Shown: positions 1 to 11,100 of the stretch, one piece after another
How the letters are laid out: each line of letters opens with the position of its first letter
Numbering within the stretch: the stretch's first letter is position 1
Virus record (IMG/VR): IMGVR_UViG_3300037069_000805
Span: 40,241 to 104,240 of that record
From: a virus
Strand: one strand, 5' to 3'
Length of the DNA stretch: 64,000 bases
The notes under the pieces: generated by a model
What the model was told of the DNA's origin: nothing
The model's input: only the letters and a program-made list of their open reading frames with translations
Databases searched by the model: none
Translations under genes and position numbers: made by a program

Positions 1-3000
1 TCATAAATAATTTACCCCACCAATGTCTTAATGCTTCTGGTTGAGTATTTGGATCATAATTACCAAAACAATCCATTATTTTCTTTTTAATTAACAGATT
101 AATTTTTGCCTTACCACCTTCATTAACTTTAGAAGTTAGTGATTGTGTAGTATAAATAACTTTATCGTTAATTTTAAGAATACCATCTTCTTTATCAATG
201 TATAACATGTCTAATAAAGATGCAGATTTAGATTTATCTACAACATTACCATTCTTATCAATATAATTATTATCAGCATCCATTACTTTAATACTGTCTA
301 ATACAGAAGCAGTAAGTACAGATTGTACCCAGTGTTCACCACCAGAATGCATAAATTGTAATGATTCAGCATTTACATAAGATTTTAAAACACCTTTTTT
401 AATAAAAGCTTCCATACTATTTCTATCAAATCCAAATGTATCAAACATTCTATTCATTTGATTTATAAATGATTTTTCAACAGGTTGACCTAAATCTTTC
501 ATAGTATTTGCAAATTCTTTAAAATATAAAGCTTCTGCTTTAGCAAGATTTGTTTTATTAATTACATTCTTACTTAACCCTTCTAAAAACATCATTGCTT
601 TAGCATTTAATATATTCTGAGTAGCTGCAAACTTATTTAAACTTAATCCAATAGTAGCAAGTGAACCATTCATAAATCCAATAGCTTTATTAACGTCTAC
701 AGGACCTAATTTACCAGCATAATGATGTCCAATATCATAAATGTTTTTTTCCATTAGAGATTGTAATCTTTTATAAGTATTACTATTCTCACCAGTATCT
801 AACATTTGTGGATTGTTTTTATTAAATATAGATTTAAGAACTTCTTTACCACTTTGAGTTTTATAATATTTTTTAGATTTAGCAATATCTGTAATAGTAT
901 TTAATTCTCTTTCTCTTTTAGACTTTTCTTTATAATTAATACCATTTAGATATTGTAGTCTAAATACTGTCATTAAATCTAATGATTGATCTTTAGGATC
1001 TATTTGACCACTATATCTAACAGGAATATTATAAAGAATATTATTATCATTATCAGTCCTATAATTAAAATCTATATCATCAGCTTTAATTGTAGTTAAA
1101 TCTGTCCATTTATCTTTTATAATACCTTTAATATCACCACCTAATACTCTTTCTAAGTCAGATTTAGTAATAGAAGGTAATTCATAATAATAAGCATTAT
1201 TCTTTTTATTACCTACAAATTTCTTTTTAGATTGTTTACCAAATGTTACATCTGTAACTAAATCTTGAATTTCTGTAAAAGTTTTTAATACATCTTTTTC
1301 AATATCAGATAAATTAACTTTATTTTCATATTTATCTATATTTTTTAAAAGTGTATATTTTTCTTTAGCTTTAGTTCCAAATTCTATAGAATTAGTTGTA
1401 TGAGTTTTTAATATTTCATCTATTTCAGAATCAATTTTATTTAATTTATCTTTAAATTCTAAATTATGTGTACCAAGTAAATAATAATTACCAGCTTTAT
1501 CTTGTTGAATAATATTTTTATAAAGTTTAGTTACATCTTCTGTACCTTTCTCTTTAACTAATTTATCAAACAAACCACTTAATTCAAATTCTTTTTGTCT
1601 AACTTGATCATTAATAGCCTCCTTAACCTCATTTAATATCTGATTAAATATTTGTATTAGATGAGAATTAGTATTAATAGAATCATTAAAGAATTTAGTG
1701 CCAGATGATATATCATATGCAGGACTATCTATTAAATTATTTACATAAGATTCAGCATCATTTTGAATATCTTCTTTATATGTAGTATTCATTTGTCTAG
1801 CAATCCATACATCTTCAGATTCAGTTCTAGGAATAACTTTATAATCAATTTTTAACTGATCTTTCCATTTAGTTTCTAATTCTGGTAAATATTGAATATT
1901 AGATATTGTTAATTTTAAAGCTTTTTTAAGATAAGAATTATATTCAGTTTTTAAACTATCATATGTTCCTATAATATGTTTTAATGCATCATCCATTTCA
2001 TTAATATCATCATTAGATAAACCAAATTTATTTTCTACTTTAATATCAGCTAATAAATCTTGAATATCTTTAGCAATAGTAAATGAATCTAAATATTTAC
2101 TATAATGACCAATAGTTTTTAATATTTCTTCTTCAGTAAAAGATTTTCTATCAAAACTTCTTTCTAGTGAATTAATATCTTCAAATAATGATTTAGTATA
2201 AAATGATACAGCTTCTAATTGTTTAGCAGCATCAAAGTTTTCTAAAGCTTTTAATGTTTCTTTAAATTTATCTGAAAATTTTATAAATTTATCTTGTTGT
2301 TCACCTTTAGTAGTTCTATTACCAATTGCATTATAAAAGTTAATATTTTGATCTAATATATCTTTAGCTTTATTAATTACATGAGTAATCTTCTTATCAA
2401 TAGTATTTAAGTCATAATAACCTTCTTTCTTGTCTTTTAAGACAGTTTTAAACATTGCTGGACTATATATATCACCTTCAAAAGAAAAGCCTTTAAAATC
2501 ACTATTATCATTATTCTCAACAAAGTCATTTACTTTATTAATTAATAATGCAGCATCTATAAGTTCATTATTAGATAATGTTCTAGGTAATCCAAATAAT
2601 CTTCTAATAATATCTTTTAATTCATTCCAGAAAGATTTATTTTGTCTTAATTCAGCTTGAAATTCTGGATTACTAAATATCTCAGCTACAAATTCATCAG
2701 TATTAGTAAAACCATACTTAGAATTTATATCACCTCTTTCATTTGCTACAAACTTATGTTGTTCAAATGCTTTTTCAATAAATTTTTTAAATTCTCTTTC
2801 TTCAAAAGTTTGAGGATTTTTTAATGCTTTATGAGTAATAGCGTGAACAACTTCATGTATAAATGATTCAATAGTTTGTTCTTTAGATAAAGATTCTAAC
2901 GACTCTTTAGCTATAATTATTTTATTAAGATTAGCATCGTAAGCCATAGCTACAGAACTATCTACATAATCATATCTTTTAGACATGTTTTCTAAAGTAT

Positions 3001-4396
3001 CTATTTCTACAGTAGCTTTAGTATTATTAATAATCTTTTGACCTTTTTCTAATAAAGTTATAAAATTAGGTTGTAAATTCTCTTTATTTTGATTAATGAT
3101 ATTAGTTAAAACTTCTTCTACAGTATAACTATATTTTTCTTCAGAATTAAATAATAATTGTTTATTAGATTGAGTATTATCTGTTTTAATATTTGTAGTT
3201 GATGTATTTTCACCAGTAGTAAATATTTCTTCTTTTTTATTTTCATCTAATAATTTATTAAATAATATAGTAGAATTATCTCTTTCATTATCTAAAATAA
3301 CTTCATTCCAAGTATTATCATATTCGTCAGTAATTTGATTAGAATTATAATAATTTTGTAAATTTTTTCTAATTTTATCTTGACTTAATTTTTTAAATGA
3401 TTCCAAACTTTCAATTTGTTTTTCTAAATCATCAATTTTATCTGTAATGTTAAATAATTGATTATCATAAATTTCTTTAGTTATTTCATATTCTAAAGGA
3501 CCAACTCCTTCTGGAGTATTATTATCTATTTTAATATCTCCAATTTTAGAAGTAGTTTTAAAATTTAATAATTGTTTTCTTGCTAATATTAATTTTTTAT
3601 TTAATTCTTCAATTTTATTTTCAAAATATTTATTTATATTTTCAAGTTCTCTTTTAGCTATTTTGTCAGTAATTTTATTATTTAATTTTACAACTTTATT
3701 TGAAATTATAAGTTGGTATAAATCTTTAATTGTAGAATCTTCAGGTATTTTTATATTATCGTTAATTCCAAAAAATTCTTTAATAAAATCTAAAATTTTA
3801 CTTAATATAGAACGTTTAACTTTTAAATCTTCATTTTTAAATTCTTTTTCAATTGCTCTTACAATATATTCTTCTTGTTGCCAAGATTTTGGCATATCGG
3901 AATATGTTTTATTATTTAAAAATGAAGATATTTCTGGATATAATCTTTTAGAATCATTATAAATTTTATTAAATAATTCAGGATTTGAAGAATTTAAATA
4001 AGTTACAAAAGGATGTGATATTTCATGTAAAAATGTACTAGCATTTACTTTGTTTTTATTTAAATTTACAGTATTTGTATTTTTATCATATTCACCATAT
4101 GTTATAAAACCATCTTCTTTATCTTTAAATTCAACAAGGTTTAAATTTACTTTTTTATCTTTTGCAAAATAATTTAAACTTTTAATTATTTTTTCATCAT
4201 TATCTTCATTAATTAAATTTAAATTATTTTGATAATTTATTTCATTAGATTGTTGTAATTCATCAATAGTAGGAAAACTATCTACACCATTTTTATCCTG
4301 AAAGATAGAAATTTTAGCTTTCAGGATAATTGGATTTAAATCTGTTTGTTCTAATAGCTCTTTGTATTGAGCATCATTTATATTTATACAATTCAT
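1..4396 (-). CDS. Giant virion-associated protein with two zincin-like HExxH motifs (C-terminus outside window)
   Basis: The frame opens at an ATG at 4396 and stays open to base 1, so at least 1,465 residues are encoded and the C-terminus lies beyond the window. Two zinc-protease-type motifs are in frame: HEISH at about residues 124-128 (preceded by STFL) and HEVVH at about 514-518 (preceded by ESFI). The rest is charged, rich in Lys, Asn and Glu, and probably helical. It lies directly downstream of the virion RNA polymerase gene, separated only by an inserted endonuclease gene with which it shares an ATGA overlap. Metalloprotease domains are known in the giant proteins next to crAss-like RNA polymerases. 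A role as an ejected, self-processing or host-modifying protein is inference. Confidence 0.8.
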   Translation of the reverse strand, partial: MNCININDAQYKELLEQTDLNPIILKAKISIFQDKNGVDSFPTIDELQQSNEINYQNNLNLINEDNDEKIIKSLNYFAKDKKVNLNLVEFKDKEDGFITYGEYDKNTNTVNLNKNKVNASTFLHEISHPFVTYLNSSNPELFNKIYNDSKRLYPEISSFLNNKTYSDMPKSWQQEEYIVRAIEKEFKNEDLKVKRSILSKILDFIKEFFGINDNIKIPEDSTIKDLYQLIISNKVVKLNNKITDKIAKRELENINKYFENKIEELNKKLILARKQLLNFKTTSKIGDIKIDNNTPEGVGPLEYEITKEIYDNQLFNITDKIDDLEKQIESLESFKKLSQDKIRKNLQNYYNSNQITDEYDNTWNEVILDNERDNSTILFNKLLDENKKEEIFTTGENTSTTNIKTDNTQSNKQLLFNSEEKYSYTVEEVLTNIINQNKENLQPNFITLLEKGQKIINNTKATVEIDTLENMSKRYDYVDSSVAMAYDANLNKIIIAKESLESLSKEQTIESFIHEVVHAITHKALKNPQTFEEREFKKFIEKAFEQHKFVANERGDINSKYGFTNTDEFVAEIFSNPEFQAELRQNKSFWNELKDIIRRLFGLPRTLSNNELIDAALLINKVNDFVENNDNSDFKGFSFEGDIYSPAMFKTVLKDKKEGYYDLNTIDKKITHVINKAKDILDQNINFYNAIGNRTTKGEQQDKFIKFSDKFKETLKALENFDAAKQLEAVSFYTKSLFEDINSLERSFDRKSFTEEEILKTIGHYSKYLDSFTIAKDIQDLLADIKVENKFGLSNDDINEMDDALKHIIGTYDSLKTEYNSYLKKALKLTISNIQYLPELETKWKDQLKIDYKVIPRTESEDVWIARQMNTTYKEDIQNDAESYVNNLIDSPAYDISSGTKFFNDSINTNSHLIQIFNQILNEVKEAINDQVRQKEFELSGLFDKLVKEKGTEDVTKLYKNIIQQDKAGNYYLLGTHNLEFKDKLNKIDSEIDEILKTHTTNSIEFGTKAKEKYTLLKNIDKYENKVNLSDIEKDVLKTFTEIQDLVTDVTFGKQSKKKFVGNKKNNAYYYELPSITKSDLERVLGGDIKGIIKDKWTDLTTIKADDIDFNYRTDNDNNILYNIPVRYSGQIDPKDQSLDLMTVFRLQYLNGINYKEKSKRERELNTITDIAKSKKYYKTQSGKEVLKSIFNKNNPQMLDTGENSNTYKRLQSLMEKNIYDIGHHYAGKLGPVDVNKAIGFMNGSLATIGLSLNKFAATQNILNAKAMMFLEGLSKNVINKTNLAKAEALYFKEFANTMKDLGQPVEKSFINQMNRMFDTFGFDRNSMEAFIKKGVLKSYVNAESLQFMHSGGEHWVQSVLTASVLDSIKVMDADNNYIDKNGNVVDKSKSASLLDMLYIDKEDGILKINDKVIYTTQSLTSKVNEGGKAKINLLIKKKIMDCFGNYDPNTQPEALRHWWGKLFM

Positions 4397-5109
4397 ATTT
4401 TTTCTATTTTAAAACACTCTGTTGAACTACCTAAAAATTTGTTATTAGGAATGTAGTGAAAATTTTTTAGATATTTTATTAATAATTTTTCAGAAGTCCA
4501 AATATTTTCTGGAGTATCTTCTATTTGAGATAACATTTCTAACTTATAACCTGTTTTAGAAAAACCACTATATCTTCTATTTATATTTTTATGTTTAGTT
4601 ATACCTATTTTAAAAAAAGACTCATTTTCATTGTATATATTTAATAAATATAAATAAGCTTTATTATTAATACATATAGCTTTCCAGTTTTTAAATTTGA
4701 AATTATTATAATCTCTTGGATAACATTCTGGACATCCTTTACCTCTTAGAACATTTCTAGCTATCGTTTTAAAATGTCCATGATGATTACAAGTTAAAAT
4801 AACTTCATTCAGAATTCCTCTAAATTCAAGTTTATCAAATGAATATAAATCATTGTAAGCTTCTTTAACATCAAATATATATTTTTCTCTTCCTATTTTT
4901 AATTTAGTCTTTGATTTATTAATATCTCCACATTTTTTACAATTTCTAGAATGTGTTAAAAAATTATTAACAATAATTTCAAAATCACCATGTTTTTTAC
5001 ATGTAATTGTTACTTTATCATTATAAGATATAAAGATACTTTTTGAATAATCATATTTATTTCCATGAGTGTCCTTACATCTTTTAATAAATTCTTCTTG
5101 TGTTATCAT
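4393..5109 (-). CDS. Zinc-ribbon/GIY-YIG (T5orf172-type) endonuclease, putative homing gene
   Basis: The 238-residue protein has two copies of a DUF723-like unit, each with a CxxHG...CxxC pattern (CKKHG..CKKC and CNHHG..CPEC). A C-terminal GIY-YIG/T5orf172-like segment follows, with YLYLLNIY and then FKIGITK and RR. The frame extends upstream to 5190 inside the polymerase gene, but the ATG at 5109 lies just 1 nt past the polymerase stop and is the better start. The stop overlaps the next start as ATGA. The gene is therefore wedged between two giant virion genes without breaking translational coupling, as expected of a free-standing homing endonuclease. Exact nuclease activity is not proven. 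Confidence 0.75.
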   Translation of the reverse strand: MITQEEFIKRCKDTHGNKYDYSKSIFISYNDKVTITCKKHGDFEIIVNNFLTHSRNCKKCGDINKSKTKLKIGREKYIFDVKEAYNDLYSFDKLEFRGILNEVILTCNHHGHFKTIARNVLRGKGCPECYPRDYNNFKFKNWKAICINNKAYLYLLNIYNENESFFKIGITKHKNINRRYSGFSKTGYKLEMLSQIEDTPENIWTSEKLLIKYLKNFHYIPNNKFLGSSTECFKIEKI

Positions 5110-5110
5110 A

Positions 5111-8100
5111 TTAACAAGATTTTTTCTGCCATAATATTGTAGCTTTTTCTTCTTCAGATAGATTATTATATTCTTGTTCAGATAATTCATTAAAAGTATT
5201 ATCTTTAGGTTCTATTGAAGTTTTTTCATTACTAGGTAATATACTTCTTTCTGTTTCATTCATATCTATATCATAAGCTACTTCAGGTAGCAATGTTTCA
5301 TTATAATATTTTAACAATCCTTCTTTATTAGCAATATCATTTTGAGCTAATAATGATCTATTGTTTTCATCAAATGAATATTCAAAATATTTATTACCTT
5401 GTTTATCTTTAAAACCTTTAGTATAAGTTCTTACATAAATTGGATCATGATGTTGGTCATATCCTATAAGTTTAAATAAATTATCATTCTGTTTAATATA
5501 TCTTCTAACCTTATTAACAAGTTGAGAATCTAATACAAATCCAAAATCTTTACTACCTCTTAATATTTGATTAGTAAATACGTTAGGAACATATAAAGAA
5601 TTATCATAATTATTCTGATAAAGCTGTTCTATAAAATTAGTATCAATATGTTTAAGTTCTCTTGAATTTAAATAACCATTAATATCTTTTTCAATAAAGA
5701 ATTCATTAGGTATTAATGTAAAAAATTGTCCTTTATTCATATTAAATCCTGATGTAATATAAGAATATTTAACTAAGTTTTCAGCCATTTCTTTATCATT
5801 ATTTAACATATCTAACCAAGACTTAGTAAGTTCTTGTTGAATATCAGCACTTTTTCTTCTATTACTTAATGTAATAAATAATTTATCATCTTTATTTTTA
5901 GATAAATCTAATTCTTTAAGAATAGCATATCTATTAGACTTACTATCTTTAAAAGCACTAAATTCTTTAACAAAATCATTAGATGTTAAATGTGTATATT
6001 CTGGAGAAGATGTTTTAATACCTTCAAATCCAGATAGTACATATGATAAGTATTTCTGTTCTAAGTCTTTACCAAAATCTTCATCCATTAACTTAGTACC
6101 TTTAACATCATTACTAATGATATCAAAGTTATTTATAATACTAGATTGAGTCATAAAGAATAATTTAGGATTTTTAACAACCATATTTATCATATCAAAT
6201 ATAGAATTATTTGTATAATGACCCAATAAAGTAGGTTTACCATTTCTTTCTAACTTGGTTTCAAATCCTAATAATTGACCTTTATCTTTATTATTTAATA
6301 AATCATTAATAATATTATTTCTAGCAACTAATGAAGTTACTGTTGAACCTATACCAGATACATCTTGTGTAGAACCATCAATATTTTTCTTCATTTTTTT
6401 AGCATCTTCTTTTAATTTAAAGAATGTAGATAATACTTTCATCTGAAATTCAGGAGTATCATTTAATAATAATGAATTAAACTCTGGAAAATAGCTCGGT
6501 TCTATCTGTTGTGATTTAACAAATGAAGCCTGTCTAGTACTAACTATATTAATAAATCTATCAAAACTTTCTTTATATTGTATAAGTTGTTCTTTAGTAA
6601 ATAAGGCTTTTTTAGTTCTTTCACCATCTTCAGTTACAAACTTTTTAGCTGATTGTAACTTAGTATTAATTTCATTATATGTTAATTTCTTATAATCAGT
6701 TTCAAAACTATTTTTAAATACTAATTTATGTAAATCTGCAACAGATATATTTCTATCACCAAATGGTAATTGTAATTGGAAATCTTTAGAATTTCTTAAT
6801 ACATCTAGTTTAAATTTATTTTCAATGTTACCAGTATCATTATTAATTTTAGATTCTTTATTGTTTTGAAATTGTATAAAACTTTTAAGAATTGGTTGTT
6901 TTAAGAAAGCATTTACTTGAAATGGATGTGCTCCAGCTCTTAATAACATATTACCAACATTTGTAGTAGCTGTATTCCAGTTACCTCTAGTAATATAAGG
7001 ATCTTTAGCTATATCTACAAAAGCATTAAGAATAGCTGATAATGAATTAGCTATCTTGATTTTTTTTAGACTTTCTAAATCAGAAGCACTTATTTTAGAA
7101 TCAGATAATTCATTATATTTTTTAGAATATAATTTTAAATCTTCATCTGATAATTCTTCTGAAAACTCTTCATCAAATTTAGTTTCACCTAATTCATTTT
7201 TAAAACCAACACCTAAATAATAACCATTAAATCTAAGATTAGCCATAGTACCTCTAACATGATCTACTAATGAATTAGCTTCCATTCCAACTCCAGCTTT
7301 ACCAGCTTTATATTGAGCTTTAATATATATATCTTTAAGTCCATCAAAATGATATGTATCACTAGTTTCATCTTCTTTATTAAAAGCTAAAATATCATTT
7401 TTAATAAAGTCAAAATCAATAGGTGTCATTAAATCATTTAATACATCTGGACTAGTAAATACAGCTTTATAAGCTTCAATAAGATCATTTTCTAATGAAT
7501 CTTTATATACTAACTTACCATCTACCTTATTAAATGAAGGTATCATCATATACATTTTATCAATATCGTAGTCACTACCAGTCTTAGTAGTAATACCTGT
7601 ATAAGCAACAATAGTATCACCCATTCCTTCTGGTAATATACCAGCTATTTGAAATGCATCATTTGAAGAAATTCCTTGATTAGGTATTCTATATCCAATA
7701 ATATTATTTAGTATCTTATAATCAATTAAACCACCTTCATATTCATTAGTTTCAGGATTTAATGTACCAAATAATATTTCTGGTTTATTAGTATAATCTC
7801 TATAATTAGGAATATGTTGTGCTATTAATGAACCTGGTATTAATATACCTGCTGGTCTAATCAATGGTTTACCATTAGGACCTTTTAATATATTACCAAT
7901 ACCATCTTTTTGTACTGTATAAGGTTGTACTTTATTTTCTGACCAAGGTGTCCATAAAACTCCTTTTTCATTTGCTTCAGTTTTATTTAAACCAAAATCA
8001 GACATTTGAATAAAAGAACCACCATTAGTTTTAATCTTAACAACTCTATCTAATACAATAGATGCAAACATATTCATAATCTTACCATATGCTTGTGGTA

Positions 8101-11100
8101 TACCTACTGGATTAATTTGAGCTTTTAAACCGTTAATAATATTTTTATTACCTTCTTGTTCAATTAATTGATTGGCTAAACTATCATAAAATAAAGATAC
8201 ATTATTAATTTTACCATTCTCATCAATACCTAATTCTTTATATAGTTGTTTAACACCTTTATTAGATAATTGTCCAACTATATTATTAATTTTATCAATT
8301 AATTGACTACCAGTTATATCTTCACCTTTATAATGAAACATTTTATCTAAATTAAAAGATAATCCTTGAAATACATTCTTTTGTATCTGAGAACCTGTAT
8401 CAGTATCATGTACACCCTTAGTAGGTAAATCTTGTTGAAGTTTCCAACCTGAATTTAAAAGTTCTTGTTTATTTAAAGTAAAATCTTTTTCTAATTCAGT
8501 TTCATTACCATCTTTATGTAATCTAGTAGTATTTAAAGAACCTACTTTAATACCATCTAATGTAATAACCTCATGTATCTGATCATTATAATGACTAGCT
8601 TCAGTCATTTTATTATACATATTCTCTAAAGATGTTCCTCTAATTAAAGAGGGAATAAGTACAGCTTGTGAATATTTAAGCATTGTAGGAACTCCATCTT
8701 TTACTTCAAAATATACACCTTTTAAAGGTTGCATTACAAATTTTAACTCTTTTTCAGTAAGAGTTTCTTCATTCTTTGTAATTTTATTATATACATGTTC
8801 ATAATTATCATTCCATTTACCCAAACCATTCATAATAAACTTCCATCTTGTAGGAGTTATCCATGCTTGAGCATCTGCAATATTAATATTATTACCCTTA
8901 TATTCTTTACCTTTATATGTAATACTATTAGTAGAACCAATATAATGTGCAGCAATTTCTGGTTTTAATATTTTATTATCAACTAATTCTTGAAAATAAT
9001 CTGTAAATGGTGAGCCACCTTCTACTGAAGCAATTGAAGCAATATTAAAATATTTATCATTAGTATTAAGATATTGACCATCTGTATAAGTAGCAGGTAC
9101 TCTTTTCTTATAATCAACCATATTTTTATAATATGCATAATCACCTGAAAAAGCTTTAGAATATTCTATTTGAGAAATTAAACCATTAATATATACATCT
9201 GCAGCAATTTGCTCTCTTATTTTATAAGATGATAATTGATTTTTATCTGCATATTTTTGATATATAGCACTATCAATAGCATAATTTTCAGTATCTAATT
9301 TATCAGTACCTTTAAATAATTCAATATCTAACATGGTATTTAATGTACCATTAATATTTTCTTTAATATTTTGTTTAATATGTTCTTTAATTGCAATTTT
9401 TATTCTACTTGGAAATGTATTCATTACAGGAAATCCAGTTACAGAATCATATAATATAACATCATTACCTTCTAAATCTTTAATTTTAGGTAATGTGGAT
9501 AACTTTCCTTTATTAAAGTCAACAGATAATGAAGGAAATAAAGCTGATTTAAGACCATTTTTATTACCAAGATGATAATGAATATATAACTTACTATTAT
9601 CTTTGTTTAAATCAGCTTGTTTTATCTCATAAGCTACTTTATTCATCCTATCATACTCATCTATAAAGTAATTATACAATACTTCAATAGCTTCATCATT
9701 AATAATATCGTTTTCAGAATCATAATTTGATTCAATAAATATTTCTTTAGGATATTCTATTAGTTTTTGTTGAGATTTATCTGCTGGAGTAACTGTTCTA
9801 ATAATAGGATTATTATTTTTAACAAAAGATAATAAATTATTAATATAACTAGCAATTTCATCATTAGTAGTTATTTCTTTATTATCTACAGCATTTTTAA
9901 AATCTTCAGTTTCCTGTAAATTATTAAATATACCTACATTAAAATTTTCTAATCTATCTTTTATTACATTATCTTTTTCAGCTGGAGTTAAATATTCTAA
10001 ATCTGAAGCTAATAAATAATTTAATAATTTAGATCTTTTATTAAATGGTGTTGATTCTAAATGTTGTCTAATTAATTCAGGATGTTTTTTCCATTTTTCA
10101 ACCTTAATAGTTAAATAATCTGGTTTACTAAAAACCCATTTGGTAGTTCCTGCAGAAAATATAGTTGATTCAGAACCTTCTGTAAAATATTTTGCTTCAG
10201 CATTAGCTAATTGTTTAAATATATTTTCATATTTTAAAGCATTACCTTCTGAAGGTTTAATATTTTTGTTAAGTATATTTTTGGAAAAGTATTGTAATTT
10301 ATTTATTAAACTATTTGTAGCAAGTTTTATAGAATCTGTATCATATATATCTTCTAGATTATTTCTAAGAAAATAATTCATACCTTCTTCTGTAGTAACT
10401 AAACCTAAATCAGACAATATTTTAACTAAAGGATTTAATTTATGTAATAATTCAGTAGATATTAAATCTTCTTTAACTATTTTAGTATTAAATTCTTGTT
10501 TAAAATCATTAATTTTATCTGAAACTATTTTAAATTTTTCATATTTAAAATTATCGTTATTAAGATATATTTCATTAAATTTAATACCCCATTCTTCCAA
10601 TATTCTAGAAGCTTTGGAATTAGTTTCAGTAACAGGTAATACTCTTTGTGAATAATTAGTTAATAAATTATCTTTAGTATATTGCTTATCTACTTCAAAT
10701 GTATAAAATTCATTTTTTGACAAATCAAATGCTTGTACAAATTTATTCTTAGTATTTAAACTTAAAGGTTTGTTAGTACTTTCTAATATATTAAGTACAT
10801 CTTTAATGAAAGGTTGAAATTCTTTCTCTTTTTCTAGTATACTTATAAATTCATTAAACTTATTTTCATCATCTTTAACTACAACATTATTTAATACTTG
10901 TAATAGATGTCCATATACTTGTTCAAATGTATAAAATGAATTACTATCTAATACATCATCTACCTCATTAACATTTGGTATTAAAGATAACATAAGTTTA
11001 ACATCAGAATTAATATTTTCTTTATATGATCTTTCATATGATGATACATTAAAAGAATGTTCTCTTGTATCATCTTGAACAGTATTCATATCATCAATAT

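Noticed and set aside
9333-10376. Plus-strand frames of about 80 residues inside the polymerase gene
   Set aside because: Antisense to a continuous 2,200-residue coding region. Hydrophobic composition is typical of antisense translation of Lys/Asn-rich genes.
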